Shown here: in pieces, positions 54,215 through 63,928 of the stretch
Numbering within the stretch: position 1 is the first letter of the stretch
Layout of the letters: each line of letters begins with the position of its first letter
Origin: JAGPUQ01 sp036677085
GTDB lineage: Bacteria > Pseudomonadota > Gammaproteobacteria > Pseudomonadales > Porticoccaceae
Reading direction: 5' to 3'
NCBI GenBank assembly: GCA_036677085.1
Contig: JAKFFI010000016.1
Span: forward strand, 1 to 64,000
DNA: 64,000 nt
Made by a program: the position numbers and the translations under genes
Notes under the pieces: generated by a model
Told to the model about the DNA's origin: nothing
The model's database searches: none
The model's input: the letters and a program-made list of their open reading frames with translations, nothing else

Positions 54215-54976
54215 ATGACCACTGTCAGCATGCGAGACATGTTGCAGGCGGGTGTCCACTTCGGCCACCAGACCCGCTACTGGAATCCCAAGATGCGCCC
54301 CTACATCTTTGGTGCCCGCAACAAGATACACATCATCAATCTCGAGCACACGGTGCCCGCGTTCAACGCGGCTCTGGAGCAGGTGCGCCAGATCGCCGCG
54401 CGCGGCAACAAGATCGTTTTTGTCGGCACCAAGCGCGCCGCGCAAAAGCTGATCAAGGAGCAGGCCGAGCGTTGTGGCATGCCCTATGTCAGCCACCGCT
54501 GGCTGGGCGGCATGCTTACCAACTACAAAACGATCCGCACCTCGATTCGTCGTTACCGCGAGCTGGAACAGCAACGCGACGACGGCACTTTCGACAAGCT
54601 CACCAAGAAAGAAGCACTCAACCGTACGCGCATGATGGAGAAGCTGGAGCGCTCCATCGGCGGCATCAAGGACATGGGTGGTTTACCGGATGCGCTGTTC
54701 GTCATCGACGTCGATCACGAACGCATCGCGGTCCAGGAGGCCAACAAACTGGGTATCCCGGTGATCGGCGTGGTGGACACCAACAGCGATCCTGACGGGG
54801 TTGATGTGGTGATTCCCGGCAATGACGATGCCATCCGCGCAATCAAGCTTTATACCGAAGCGATTGCCAATGCGGTATTGCTCGGTCGAGCGGTGGCCGC
54901 TCCTGGTGCGGCGCGGGACGAATTCGTCGAAGTGATCGAGCCCGCTCTGATCGAGTCCGGGGCGGGCGACAGCTGA
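54215..54976 (+). CDS. rpsB: Small ribosomal subunit protein S2 (uS2)
   Basis: A 253-residue S2 protein with MRDMLQAGVHFGHQTRYWNPKM at the start, the HRWLGGMLTNYKTI signature and VVDTNSDPDGVDVVIPGNDDA. ATG 54215 follows AGAGG. First gene of the rpsB-tsf pair and of the block leading to bamA. Confidence 0.98.
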   Translation: MTTVSMRDMLQAGVHFGHQTRYWNPKMRPYIFGARNKIHIINLEHTVPAFNAALEQVRQIAARGNKIVFVGTKRAAQKLIKEQAERCGMPYVSHRWLGGMLTNYKTIRTSIRRYRELEQQRDDGTFDKLTKKEALNRTRMMEKLERSIGGIKDMGGLPDALFVIDVDHERIAVQEANKLGIPVIGVVDTNSDPDGVDVVIPGNDDAIRAIKLYTEAIANAVLLGRAVAAPGAARDEFVEVIEPALIESGAGDS

Positions 54977-54985
54977 GCGAAGCGT

Positions 54986-55006
54986 CAACCCCCACGATCG
55001 GGGTTG
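54986..55006 (+). terminator. Hairpin in the rpsB-tsf spacer (possible attenuator)
   Basis: CAACCCC, a 7-base loop and GGGGTTG form a perfect 7-bp stem ten bases after rpsB; a T-rich tract (CCTTTATTCTCTTTGC) follows about 10 bases later. Partial termination here would lower tsf relative to rpsB, as known in E. coli. Confidence 0.55.
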
Positions 55007-55163
55007 GGGGCTTGGTCCCTTTATTCTCTTTGCTTTGCCACGGGTTGGGCAGGGTTTGGGTGACATCACCCGGTCGGAGCGAGCAGTTGATGCCGTGCTG
55101 CCCCCGGCCCGAACCCGATCCAGAATACGGATAAATTCCCTGCGGGGATGTGGAGACGACACC

Positions 55164-56030
55164 ATGACGACAATCAGTGCAGCGCTGGTGAAAGACCTTC
55201 GTGAACGCACCGGACTTCCCATGATGGAGTGCAAGAAGGCACTTCAGGAGGCTGCTGGCGACATCGAAGCGGCGATTGAAAATCTACGTAAATCGAGTGG
55301 CATGAAGGCCGCGAAGAAAGCCAGTCGTACGGCGGCGGATGGTGTAGTCGCAGCGCGGATAGCCGCGGACGGCAGCTATGGCGTGCTGGTGGAGGTGAAT
55401 TCGGAAACCGATTTCGTGGCGCGCGACGAGAATTTTCTCGGTTTTGTCGCCCGCGTGGCAGACCGGGTATTTGCCGAGCGCTCCGAGGATATCGCGGCGA
55501 TCATGATGGGCGAGCTGGAAGACGCACGCCAGGCGCTGGTGCAGAAAATCGGCGAAAACATCGGCGCGCGGCGCGCGCGGGTACTCGAGGCAGCGGTGGT
55601 CGGTGACTATGTCCACAGCAACAACCGCATTGGCGTTCTGGTTGGGCTCAACGGTGGTTCGCGCGAACTGGCCCGTGACATTGCCATGCATGTGGCGGCG
55701 GTCAATCCGCAGGTAGCCAAGCCCGAGCAGATGCCGGCTGATCTGATCGCCAAGGAGCGCGAAATTTACGCTGCCCAGGCGCGCGAGAGCGGCAAGCCGG
55801 AAGAGATCGTGCAGAAAATGATCGCTGGGCGCGTGAACAAATTTCTGGCGGAATCCAGCCTGGTCGAGCAGCCCTTTGTCAAGGATCCGGAATTGACGGT
55901 CGGCAAGCTGCTGAAAAACGCCGGTGCCGACATCGTCGGCTTCGTGCGGTATGAGGTGGGAGAGGGTATTCAGGTCGAGACCACCGATTTCGCCGCCGAA
56001 GTGGCCGCCCAGGTACAGGCGTCGCGCTGA
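55164..56030 (+). CDS. tsf: Elongation factor Ts
   Basis: A 288-residue guanine-nucleotide exchange factor for EF-Tu. UBA-like N-terminus (VKDLRERTGLPMMECKKAL), then the VEVNSETDFVARDENF motif, the HVAAVNPQ segment and a C-terminal coiled part (QPFVKDPELTVGKLL). It is 187 bases after rpsB. Confidence 0.97.
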   Translation: MTTISAALVKDLRERTGLPMMECKKALQEAAGDIEAAIENLRKSSGMKAAKKASRTAADGVVAARIAADGSYGVLVEVNSETDFVARDENFLGFVARVADRVFAERSEDIAAIMMGELEDARQALVQKIGENIGARRARVLEAAVVGDYVHSNNRIGVLVGLNGGSRELARDIAMHVAAVNPQVAKPEQMPADLIAKEREIYAAQARESGKPEEIVQKMIAGRVNKFLAESSLVEQPFVKDPELTVGKLLKNAGADIVGFVRYEVGEGIQVETTDFAAEVAAQVQASR

Positions 56031-56064
56031 ACCGGCACGGCCCCCAGCGATCCCGAGCAAACTT

Positions 56065-56802
56065 GTGAGCACAGTACCCGGAAGCCCTAAGTATCGCCGC
56101 ATCCTGCTCAAGCTGAGTGGTGAAGAGCTGGTCGGCAACGCGGATTTCGGGCTCGACCCCGAAGTGCTTGATCGCACCGCGGGGGAAGTTGCACAACTGG
56201 TCGCGATCGGTGTCCAGGTGGGTCTGGTGACGGGCGGCGGCAACCTGTTTCGGGGCGCCGCGCTCGCGGCGGCGGGAATGGACCGGGTTACCGGCGATTA
56301 CATGGGTATGCTCGCGACCGTGATGAACGCGCTTGCGCTGCGTGACGCCCTCGAACGCTGTGGAGTATCGGCGCGGGTCATGTCGGCTCTCGCCATGCCC
56401 GGCGTCGTGGAACACTATGAGCGGCGACAGGCGATTGGTTATCTGGCGGCGGGCGAAGTGGTGCTGTTCGCCGCGGGCACCGGCAACCCGTTTTTCACCA
56501 CGGACTCGGCGGCCTGTCTCCGCGCAATCGAAATGGACGCCGATGTGGTGCTGAAGGCGACCAAGGTGGATGGCGTCTACTCCGCGGATCCCGTGCAGGA
56601 TCCCCAGGCGCGGCTCTATCGGCGCCTCACCTATGACGAGGTGCTGGACCGCAAGCTGGGTGTCATGGATCTTACGGCCATCTGTCTGTGCCGGGATAAC
56701 CGGATGCCGGTGCGGGTGTTCCGGATGTCGAACCCGGGCGCTTTGTCGCGGATCGCCCTGGGCGGCAGTGACGGCACCCTGATCGGGGAGAGTGAAGAGT
56801 GA
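56065..56802 (+). CDS. pyrH: UMP kinase
   Basis: A 245-residue amino-acid-kinase-fold enzyme phosphorylating UMP. YRRILLKLSGEEL, VTGGGNLFRG, DYMGMLATVMNALAL, FTTDSAACLRA and KVDGVYSADP are the canonical motifs. The start is GTG 56065 with GAGCAA upstream. It ends four bases into frr (GTGA overlap). Confidence 0.96.
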   Translation: MSTVPGSPKYRRILLKLSGEELVGNADFGLDPEVLDRTAGEVAQLVAIGVQVGLVTGGGNLFRGAALAAAGMDRVTGDYMGMLATVMNALALRDALERCGVSARVMSALAMPGVVEHYERRQAIGYLAAGEVVLFAAGTGNPFFTTDSAACLRAIEMDADVVLKATKVDGVYSADPVQDPQARLYRRLTYDEVLDRKLGVMDLTAICLCRDNRMPVRVFRMSNPGALSRIALGGSDGTLIGESEE

Positions 56803-57356
56803 TCGAGGAACTGAAGGCCGACGCCAGTGAGCGGATGGAAAGGACGCTCGAAGCCCTGGCCACCACGATGGGCAGACTGCGTACCGGGCGTGCGCACCCC
56901 GGGATTCTCGAGGGTGTCATGGTCGACTATTACGGCAACTCGACGCCGCTGCGGCAGGTCGCGAACGTCACCGTCGCTGATGCCCGGATGCTGGCGATCA
57001 CTCCCTGGGAGAAGCAGATGGTGCGTGATATCGAGCGCGCCATCATCAATTCCGGACTGGGCCTCAACCCGGTCACCGCCGGCGATGTCATCCGCGTCCC
57101 GATGCCGGCGCTTACCGAAGAGACCCGGAAGGGTCTTATCCGGCAGGCAAAGGCTGAAGCCGAACACGCCCGGGTATCGGTGCGTAATATCCGGCGCGAT
57201 GTGCTGGCCGATATCCGCGAGTTGTTGAAAGCCAAGGAGATCGGTGAGGACGACGAACGCCGGGCACACGAAGACATCCAGCGGATAACGGATCGCCACA
57301 TTGCAAAGGTCGATCTGCTGCTGGTTGAAAAAGAAAAAGATCTGATGGAAATCTGA
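56799..57356 (+). CDS. frr: Ribosome recycling factor
   Basis: A 185-residue RRF. Conserved LRTGRAHPGILEGVMVDYYG, then TPLRQVANVTVADARMLAITPWEKQM, RVPMPALTEETRK and NIRRD. Start GTG 56799 overlaps the pyrH stop. Disassembles post-termination ribosomes with EF-G. Confidence 0.97.
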   Translation: MIEELKADASERMERTLEALATTMGRLRTGRAHPGILEGVMVDYYGNSTPLRQVANVTVADARMLAITPWEKQMVRDIERAIINSGLGLNPVTAGDVIRVPMPALTEETRKGLIRQAKAEAEHARVSVRNIRRDVLADIRELLKAKEIGEDDERRAHEDIQRITDRHIAKVDLLLVEKEKDLMEI

Positions 57357-57372
57357 CCCGCGGGTGAAAGCC

Positions 57373-58143
57373 ATGACAGAGGCGGAAGGCCAGGGTCCGA
57401 ACGGGCACCCGCTGCGGCATGTGGCGATCATCATGGATGGCAACAGCCGCTGGGCCAGCGCTCGTGGCCTCCACGGCATCAGCGGCCATCGCGCCGGCGT
57501 GGAGCGGGTCCGCGATGTGCTGGACAGTTGTCGGGCCCATGGCGTGGCAACCATCACCCTGTTCGCCTTCAGCAGCGAGAACTGGCAGCGTCCGGCCGAG
57601 GAGGTCAGTGGCCTCATGGCACTGTTTGCCAATTACCTCAGAAGAGAACAGCGCGAGCTGGTGCGCCGGGATGTGCGGCTGCGTGTGGTGGGCTCGCGCG
57701 AACGCTTCAGTGCCCGCCTTGTTCGTCGTATTGATCGGGTGGAGGCGGCGACCGCCGGCGGTCGTTTGCAGCTCAATCTGGCCGTTGATTACGGCGGTCG
57801 CTGGGACATCGCCCGCGCGGCGCGGACACTGGCGGAGCAGGTGCACGCCGGAGAATTGTCGCCCGCCGATATCGACGAGGCTGCGGTCGAACGCCGTCTC
57901 TGCCTTGCCGATGTTTCGCCACCCGATCTGTGCATCCGCACGGCCGGTGAGCAGCGACTGAGCAATTTTCTGCTGTGGCAGCTCGCCTACAGCGAACTTT
58001 ATTTCGCCGACTGCTACTGGCCCGATTTCGATAGCGAGCACTTCAACCGAGCGGTGGACGAATACCATCGCCGGCTGCGCCGTTTCGGGCGCGCGGCCAG
58101 CCAGATGCTGGCGCTGGAGACCAAGTGCTCAAGCAGCGGGTAA
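57373..58143 (+). CDS. uppS: Undecaprenyl diphosphate synthase
   Basis: A 256-residue cis-prenyltransferase making the C55 lipid carrier. HVAIIMDGNSRWASARG (catalytic Asp), GHRAGVERVRDVL, TLFAFSSENWQRP and DLCIRTAGEQRLSNFLLWQLAYSELYF signatures. ATG 57373 is preferred over GTG 57364 on spacing. Its end overlaps cdsA by 19 bases. A Ser-rich C-terminus (KCSSSG) results from the overlap frame. Confidence 0.96.
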   Translation: MTEAEGQGPNGHPLRHVAIIMDGNSRWASARGLHGISGHRAGVERVRDVLDSCRAHGVATITLFAFSSENWQRPAEEVSGLMALFANYLRREQRELVRRDVRLRVVGSRERFSARLVRRIDRVEAATAGGRLQLNLAVDYGGRWDIARAARTLAEQVHAGELSPADIDEAAVERRLCLADVSPPDLCIRTAGEQRLSNFLLWQLAYSELYFADCYWPDFDSEHFNRAVDEYHRRLRRFGRAASQMLALETKCSSSG

Positions 58144-58952
58144 TCACCGGCCTCGTTCTCATCATCGCGTTTGCTGGATCGCTGCTTTTGTTGCCGGCGA
58201 TGGTCTTCGTTGCGGTCATCGGTGCGTTGATTCTGCTGGGGGCGTGGGAGTGGAGTCGTCTGGCGGGTCTCGAATCGCCGACGCAGCAATTGCTGTACGT
58301 CGTCGTCGTTGCGGCCGCCATGGCGGCCTATCACTGGGGCGCCGTGGGGCCGCCGATCGCATTGCTGGTGGTCGCGGCGGGTTGGTGGCTGCTCATGCTG
58401 TTCTGGGTACTCGATTACCCCCACAGCGCGCGCCGGTGGGATAACCCCCCGGTGGTCTTGTTGATGGGACTGATGGTGTTGCTGCCGGCCTGGATCGCAC
58501 TCTACTGGCTGCTCGGCCGTCCGCATGGAGCGGGCTGGTTAGCACTGGTGGTGGGGCTGGTCGCCAGTGCCGATATCGGCGCGTTTTTCGGTGGGCGCGC
58601 CATTGGTCGCCATCGCCTGGCGCCGGCCGTCAGCCCCGGCAAGACCTGGGAAGGTGTGTTGTGTGGCTTGTTGCTGGCGCTACTGGTTGGCGCGGCTGCG
58701 GCGCGCTGGCTCGGCGTCGCGGGCCATGACTGGTTGTGGTGGCTGGCGCTGGTGGCAGTCACCAGTTTTGCGGGGGTGCTGGGGGATCTGGGGGAGAGCA
58801 TGATCAAGCGTGCCCGCGGGGTGAAGGACAGTGGGTCAATCTTGCCCGGTCATGGTGGTGTGCTGGATCGCGTGGACAGCCTGGCGGCCGCCTTGCCGAT
58901 ATTTGTGCTCGGTATGGCAGCATTGGGTTTTACCCGGGCAGCGCCCGGTTGA
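58125..58952 (+). CDS. cdsA: Phosphatidate cytidylyltransferase
   Basis: A 275-residue multi-pass membrane enzyme making CDP-diacylglycerol. The CDS signature is IKRARGVKDSGSILPGHGGVLDRVDSL near the C-terminus; about eight hydrophobic segments precede it. Starts at GTG 58125 inside the uppS end, so it is coupled. Confidence 0.95.
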   Translation: MLKQRVITGLVLIIAFAGSLLLLPAMVFVAVIGALILLGAWEWSRLAGLESPTQQLLYVVVVAAAMAAYHWGAVGPPIALLVVAAGWWLLMLFWVLDYPHSARRWDNPPVVLLMGLMVLLPAWIALYWLLGRPHGAGWLALVVGLVASADIGAFFGGRAIGRHRLAPAVSPGKTWEGVLCGLLLALLVGAAAARWLGVAGHDWLWWLALVAVTSFAGVLGDLGESMIKRARGVKDSGSILPGHGGVLDRVDSLAAALPIFVLGMAALGFTRAAPG

Positions 58953-58969
58953 ATACAGGTCAGGCAGCG

Positions 58970-60139
58970 ATGCAGGGTGTCTCCATTTTGGGCTCGACGG
59001 GTTCCGTCGGCGCCAGCGCGCTGGATGTGATCGCGCGCCATCCCGGACGTTTTCGGATCATTGCGTTGAGCGGCTATCAGCGACTCGATGTGTTGGCGGA
59101 TCAGTGCCGACGGTTCCTCCCCGAGTTGGTTGCGGTACCTACAGCCGCGGCGGCGCGCCAGTTACGCGCGCTGGTGCCGGCGGCGACCCGTGTCGCGGTA
59201 GGTGCTGAAGGCCTGGACGCCGTCGCCGGGCACGCCCGTGCCGACACCGTGATAGCGGCCATTGTCGGCGCCGCGGGATTGTTACCGACCCTCGTCGCCG
59301 CGCGCGCGGGCAAGCGCCTGTTGCTGGCCAACAAGGAAGCGCTGGTAATGGCAGGGCGCCTGTTCATGGCCGAGGTCGCGCGCGGTGGCGCCACCCTGGT
59401 GCCGCTGGATAGCGAGCACAATGCGATTTTTCAGTGTCTTCCTCCGACCGGCGTTGACCCGCGCGGCGTGCGGCGCTTGATCCTGTCGGCGTCCGGAGGT
59501 CCGTTTCGCGCCGCGCCGCTCGAAGCACTCGAGGTGGCGACCCCGGAGCAGGCCTGTGCCCATCCGAACTGGCGTATGGGTCGCAAGATCTCCGTTGACT
59601 CCGCCACCATGATGAACAAGGGGCTGGAGCTGATCGAAGCCTGCTGGTTGTTTGGCGTGGGACCGGAGCGGATCGAAATTCTTATCCATCCCCAGAGTAT
59701 TGTGCATTCGCTGGTAGAGTACGCCGACGGCTCGGTGCTGGCGCAATTGGGCAACCCGGATATGCGTACGCCCATTGCGCATGCGCTGGGCTGGCCAGAG
59801 CGGATTGAGTCCGGCGTTGCGCGCCTCGATCTCACAGCCGTGGCGCAGCTGCAATTTTCCGCGCCGGACCCGCAGCGTTTTCCCTGCCTGCGCCTGGCGC
59901 ACGCAGCGGCGGTCGCCATGGGCGATACACCGGCCGCGCTTAACGCCGCCAATGAAGAAGCGGTCGCCGCCTTCCTCGCCGGGAAGTTAGGTTTCACGCA
60001 GATCGCCGCTGTGGTGGACCAGGTGATGCAGCGCTGGCGTGGGGTGGAACCGGACTGCATCGATGCGGTCCTGAGCAGTGACGCCCGCGCTCGCGAACAA
60101 GCACGCGGGTTTATTGAACGCTATGTAGCCGGGAGTTGA
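58970..60139 (+). CDS. dxr: 1-deoxy-D-xylulose 5-phosphate reductoisomerase
   Basis: A 389-residue enzyme of the MEP isoprenoid pathway. NADPH motif LGSTGSVGASALDV, NKEALVMAG, the substrate/metal motif PLDSEHNAIFQCL, SASGGPFR and NWRMGRKISVDSATMMNKGLELIEA. It supplies precursors for UppS encoded just upstream. ATG 58970 follows AGGCAGCG, a moderate ribosome site. Confidence 0.97.
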   Translation: MQGVSILGSTGSVGASALDVIARHPGRFRIIALSGYQRLDVLADQCRRFLPELVAVPTAAAARQLRALVPAATRVAVGAEGLDAVAGHARADTVIAAIVGAAGLLPTLVAARAGKRLLLANKEALVMAGRLFMAEVARGGATLVPLDSEHNAIFQCLPPTGVDPRGVRRLILSASGGPFRAAPLEALEVATPEQACAHPNWRMGRKISVDSATMMNKGLELIEACWLFGVGPERIEILIHPQSIVHSLVEYADGSVLAQLGNPDMRTPIAHALGWPERIESGVARLDLTAVAQLQFSAPDPQRFPCLRLAHAAAVAMGDTPAALNAANEEAVAAFLAGKLGFTQIAAVVDQVMQRWRGVEPDCIDAVLSSDARAREQARGFIERYVAGS

Positions 60140-60142
60140 CGG

Positions 60143-61495
60143 GTGGCAGTAGTGCAGCAGGTGTTTTATTTTTTTCTGGTGTTGGGTGTGTTGATCACCT
60201 TTCACGAATACGGCCATTTCTGGGTGGCGCGCCGTTGCGGTATTCGCGTCCTGCGGTTTTCGATCGGTTTCGGTCCGGCGCTGGTGCGCTGGCATGATCG
60301 CACCGGCACCGAGTTCGTGGTCGCCGCGCTACCCCTGGGCGGCTACGTCAAGATGCTGGATGAGCGCGAGGGCGAGGTCGCGGAGCGTGACCGCGAGCAC
60401 GCCTTCAACCGCAAATCGGTGGGACGACGCATCGCCACGGTGGCCGCCGGACCGCTCGCCAATTTTGTACTTGCGGTAGCAGCGTACTGGGTCGTGTTCG
60501 TGCTCGGCATCCAGGGCATCGTCCCGGTGGTGGCCAAGGTGACGCCCGGCTCGGTCGCCGCGGTCGCAGGCCTCGCGGCGGGCGAGGAGATCGTGGCGGT
60601 GGACGGTGCGGCGACGCCGACCGTGCAGGCCTTGAGTGAGATGCTGGTGCGCCGTATGGGCGACAGCGGGACCATCCGCTTCCGGGTTGTCACCCGCGGC
60701 GCCACGGACGAGCGCGAGGTGACCGCCCAGCTCGCGCATTGGGATCTCGATCCCGCTGCGCCCGACCCCATCGGCGATATCGGCATAGAGCTCTATCGCC
60801 CCCCAATCCCGGCCCTGGTGGCGCGCGTGGAATCCGGGAGCCCGGCGGCCCAGGCCGGAATGCGCGCGGGTGATCGCGTCCTCACGGCGGATGGAATCGC
60901 AATCGCCGACTGGACGCAGTGGGTCGAGTATGTTCGGGCGCGTCCCGGACAGGCCATCGCGTTGGTGGTTGAGCGCGCCGGTGAGTACCCGGAGCTGCGC
61001 GTGACGCCGAAGCGGGTCACTGCGGGCGGCGAGACCTTCGGTCAGGTGGGCGTCGCGCCGACCGGCGTCGAGTGGCCCGAGGAATATCGACGCGAGCAGC
61101 GTTACGGTCCAGTGGCCGCCTTTACCCGGAGCGTTACCACGGCCTGGGACACCGCTGCGATGATCCTCGGGTCGGTTCGCAAGATGATAGTTGGTGATAT
61201 CTCGGTACGGCACTTGAGCGGACCCATCACCATTGCTAAAGTGGCCGGCGCTTCGGCACAGTATGGTTTGGTACCCCTGCTGCAGTTCATGGCGCTACTC
61301 AGCATCAGCTTGGGGGTGCTCAATTTGCTGCCCATCCCGGTACTGGACGGCGGACACCTCGCGTATTACCTGGTGGAGGCCGTGCGGGGGCGGCCGCTCT
61401 CGGAGCGCATACAGGAGGCCGGGTACCGTATCGGTCTCTCCCTGGTGATAGGTTTGATGTTGCTGGCTTTATATAATGACGTTTCGCGATTTTGA
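60143..61495 (+). CDS. rseP: Regulator-of-sigma-E site-2 protease
   Basis: A 450-residue intramembrane zinc protease. TM1 carries HEYGH (ITFHEYGHFWVARR) and the last TM region NLLPIPVLDGGHL. Two PDZ domains lie between (about 115-200 and 205-290). It cleaves the anti-sigma-E factor during envelope stress; the BAM component BamA is encoded next. GTG start 60143, three bases after dxr. Confidence 0.96.
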   Translation: MAVVQQVFYFFLVLGVLITFHEYGHFWVARRCGIRVLRFSIGFGPALVRWHDRTGTEFVVAALPLGGYVKMLDEREGEVAERDREHAFNRKSVGRRIATVAAGPLANFVLAVAAYWVVFVLGIQGIVPVVAKVTPGSVAAVAGLAAGEEIVAVDGAATPTVQALSEMLVRRMGDSGTIRFRVVTRGATDEREVTAQLAHWDLDPAAPDPIGDIGIELYRPPIPALVARVESGSPAAQAGMRAGDRVLTADGIAIADWTQWVEYVRARPGQAIALVVERAGEYPELRVTPKRVTAGGETFGQVGVAPTGVEWPEEYRREQRYGPVAAFTRSVTTAWDTAAMILGSVRKMIVGDISVRHLSGPITIAKVAGASAQYGLVPLLQFMALLSISLGVLNLLPIPVLDGGHLAYYLVEAVRGRPLSERIQEAGYRIGLSLVIGLMLLALYNDVSRF

Positions 61496-61513
61496 CTGCG
61501 ATCCGCCCGGTGG

Positions 61514-63928
61514 GTGCTCTCCGTCTCCACACTTCCTGAACCTGTGCTTTCGTGCCCGGAGTTGCTTGCCATCAAACCACAACTGAGGCGTAGCCTGGCC
61601 AGGATCCGCCGCCGCGCGAGCGTGCTCTGCGTGTCGCTGCTGCTGGTCCCCGGACTGACCTTTGCCGCGATGTTCCAGGTTGAGGATGTGCGTATCGAGG
61701 GTTTGCAGCGCGTTTCTGCGGGCACCGTGTTTGCCGCCCTGCCGGTCAGTGCCGGCGACCTGATCGATGACGCGGGGATCGGCGCCGCGGTGCAAACCCT
61801 GTTTCGAACCGGATACTTCGAAGACATACGAATTGTGCGCGACGGCAATGTGCTGGTCGTACGGGTAGTGGAGCGTCCTGCCATTGCCGAGATCAAAATC
61901 GACGGTAACAAATCCATCGAAACCGACCAACTGCTGAAGGCCCTGCGTGACGCCGGTCTGGCGGAGGGGCAGATTTTCAAGAAGACCGTGCTGGAGGGCA
62001 TGGGGCAGGAGTTGCGGCGTCAATATGTCGCGCAGGGACGTTATGGCGCCACGGTGAGCGCCGAAGCGCATGATCTGCCCCGCAACCGGGTGCGCATCGA
62101 TCTCACCATTTCCGAAGGCAAGGTTGCGACGATCAAGCACATCAATATCGTGGGGAACCACAGTTTTGATGAGGCCACTCTGCTCAAGATGTTCGAGCTC
62201 AAGACAACCGGCTGGTTTTCCTGGTTGAGCAGCGACGACAAGTATTCGCGCGAAAAACTGTCCGGTGACCTCGAGCGCTTGGAGAGCTGGTATCGCGATC
62301 GTGGGTATCTGCGCTTTGCCATCACTTCAACCCAGGTGTCAATCAGCCCGCAGAAGGATGCCGTATTCATCGCCGTCAACATCTCCGAAGGCGATGTCTA
62401 CAAAGTGGGAGAAGTGGAGCTCAGCGGAGAGCTGATACTGCCGGCGGAAGACCTCCGGCAACTGATAGTGATGAAGAAGGGCGCTGTCTTTTCCCAGGCA
62501 CTGATGACGGCGACCAGCGAACTGCTGTCCAAGCGCCTGGGTACCGAGGGCTATACCTTTGCGAAAGTAGAGGGTTTTCCAGAGGTTGACGAGAACGATA
62601 AAACCGCCAAAGTGACGTTCGTCGTTACGCCGGGCGACCGCGCCTACGTTAGGCGCGTGGAGTTTCGCGGCAATACCAAGACGGCCGACGAAGTCCTGCG
62701 TCGGGAAATGCGGCAGATGGAAGGCGCTTCGGCATCGACAGACCTGATCGAGCACTCGAAGGTCCGTCTCGAGCGGTTGGGGATTTTCAAGAAGGTGGAC
62801 ATCGAAACGCGCGAAGTTCCGGGTACCAGCGACCAGGTGGACGTGTTCTATACCGTGGAAGAGCAACCATCCGGCAGCATTGGCGCGAGTATCGGTCTCG
62901 CCCAGGGGGCCGGCATCATTCTCGGCGCCAACATCCAGGAAAATAATTTCCTGGGATCCGGGAACACAGCTGGCTTCGGCGTCAGCACCAGCGAATACCG
63001 CAAAATGGCGTCGCTCAACTACGCCGACCCCTATTTCACCAAGGACGGGATCAGTGTCGGCTACTCCCTGGCGGTGACCCAGACCGACTATGGGGAGTTG
63101 AACCTGAGTTCCTATTCCACGGATAGCTATACCGCGAATACCAACTTCAGTTACCCCTATTCAGATACCGGGCGTATCGGCCTGGGGTTTGGCGTGGAGT
63201 CCCTCACGTTGAAGCCAGGCGTTTTTTCCACCTTCGAGCTCCTCGATTTCATCCAGAAAAATGGCGATCAATTCGATATGCTGACCACCAATTTCAACTG
63301 GAGCGAATCGAACCTGAATCGTGGCCAGCTGCCTACCCGGGGCACATCGAACCGAATCCGGTTCGAATTGACGGTCCCGGGCAGCGACCTGGAGTTTTAT
63401 CGGCTCACCTATACCGGGCACTACTATCGTCCGCTATCGGGTGATTTGACGTTTCACTTGCGGCAAGAGCTGGGTTACGGCGACGGCTACGGCAATACGC
63501 AAGACCTGCCATTTTTCAAGAATTACTTCGGTGGCGGATTCGACTCGGTGCGCGGGATCAAGCGCAATACCCTGGGCCCCGAGGATACTCCGCTGTTTCC
63601 AACGATTACCCGATCCAATGCCTTGGGCGGCAACGTCGATATCAATGGCAGCGCCGAAATGCTGTTTCCGGTTCCTTTCCTGAAAGATCGTCGCAATATC
63701 CAGCTTGCGCTGTTTCTGGATGCTGGCAACATCTTCACCACCAATTGTGGCGACGGGCAGGTGGACTGTGGGGCACCAAACGTTGGTGATTTGCGCTATT
63801 CAACCGGGTTGAGCGGTATCTGGCTGAGCGGCTTTGGCCCGATCCAGTTGAGTTTCGCGAAGCTGCTCAATGCGCAGTCGACTGACGAAGAGGAATTTTT
63901 CCAGTTTTCTTTTGGACAGACTTTCTAG
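61514..63928 (+). CDS. bamA: Outer-membrane assembly factor BamA
   Basis: Up to 804 residues. A signal peptide (ending LLLVPGLTFAA) is followed by five POTRA domains (about 55-455, opening FQVEDVRIEGLQRVSAGTVF and including ERLESWYRDRGYLRFAI) and a 16-strand barrel with the GGFDSVRGIKRNTLGP loop (the VRGF/Y-type L6 motif) and a C-terminal aromatic (QFSFGQTF). There is no ATG near the start: GTG 61514, GTG 61544 or TTG 61562 are the candidates, so the exact N-terminus is uncertain. It lies just downstream of rseP, as is standard. Confidence 0.95.
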   Translation: MLSVSTLPEPVLSCPELLAIKPQLRRSLARIRRRASVLCVSLLLVPGLTFAAMFQVEDVRIEGLQRVSAGTVFAALPVSAGDLIDDAGIGAAVQTLFRTGYFEDIRIVRDGNVLVVRVVERPAIAEIKIDGNKSIETDQLLKALRDAGLAEGQIFKKTVLEGMGQELRRQYVAQGRYGATVSAEAHDLPRNRVRIDLTISEGKVATIKHINIVGNHSFDEATLLKMFELKTTGWFSWLSSDDKYSREKLSGDLERLESWYRDRGYLRFAITSTQVSISPQKDAVFIAVNISEGDVYKVGEVELSGELILPAEDLRQLIVMKKGAVFSQALMTATSELLSKRLGTEGYTFAKVEGFPEVDENDKTAKVTFVVTPGDRAYVRRVEFRGNTKTADEVLRREMRQMEGASASTDLIEHSKVRLERLGIFKKVDIETREVPGTSDQVDVFYTVEEQPSGSIGASIGLAQGAGIILGANIQENNFLGSGNTAGFGVSTSEYRKMASLNYADPYFTKDGISVGYSLAVTQTDYGELNLSSYSTDSYTANTNFSYPYSDTGRIGLGFGVESLTLKPGVFSTFELLDFIQKNGDQFDMLTTNFNWSESNLNRGQLPTRGTSNRIRFELTVPGSDLEFYRLTYTGHYYRPLSGDLTFHLRQELGYGDGYGNTQDLPFFKNYFGGGFDSVRGIKRNTLGPEDTPLFPTITRSNALGGNVDINGSAEMLFPVPFLKDRRNIQLALFLDAGNIFTTNCGDGQVDCGAPNVGDLRYSTGLSGIWLSGFGPIQLSFAKLLNAQSTDEEEFFQFSFGQTF

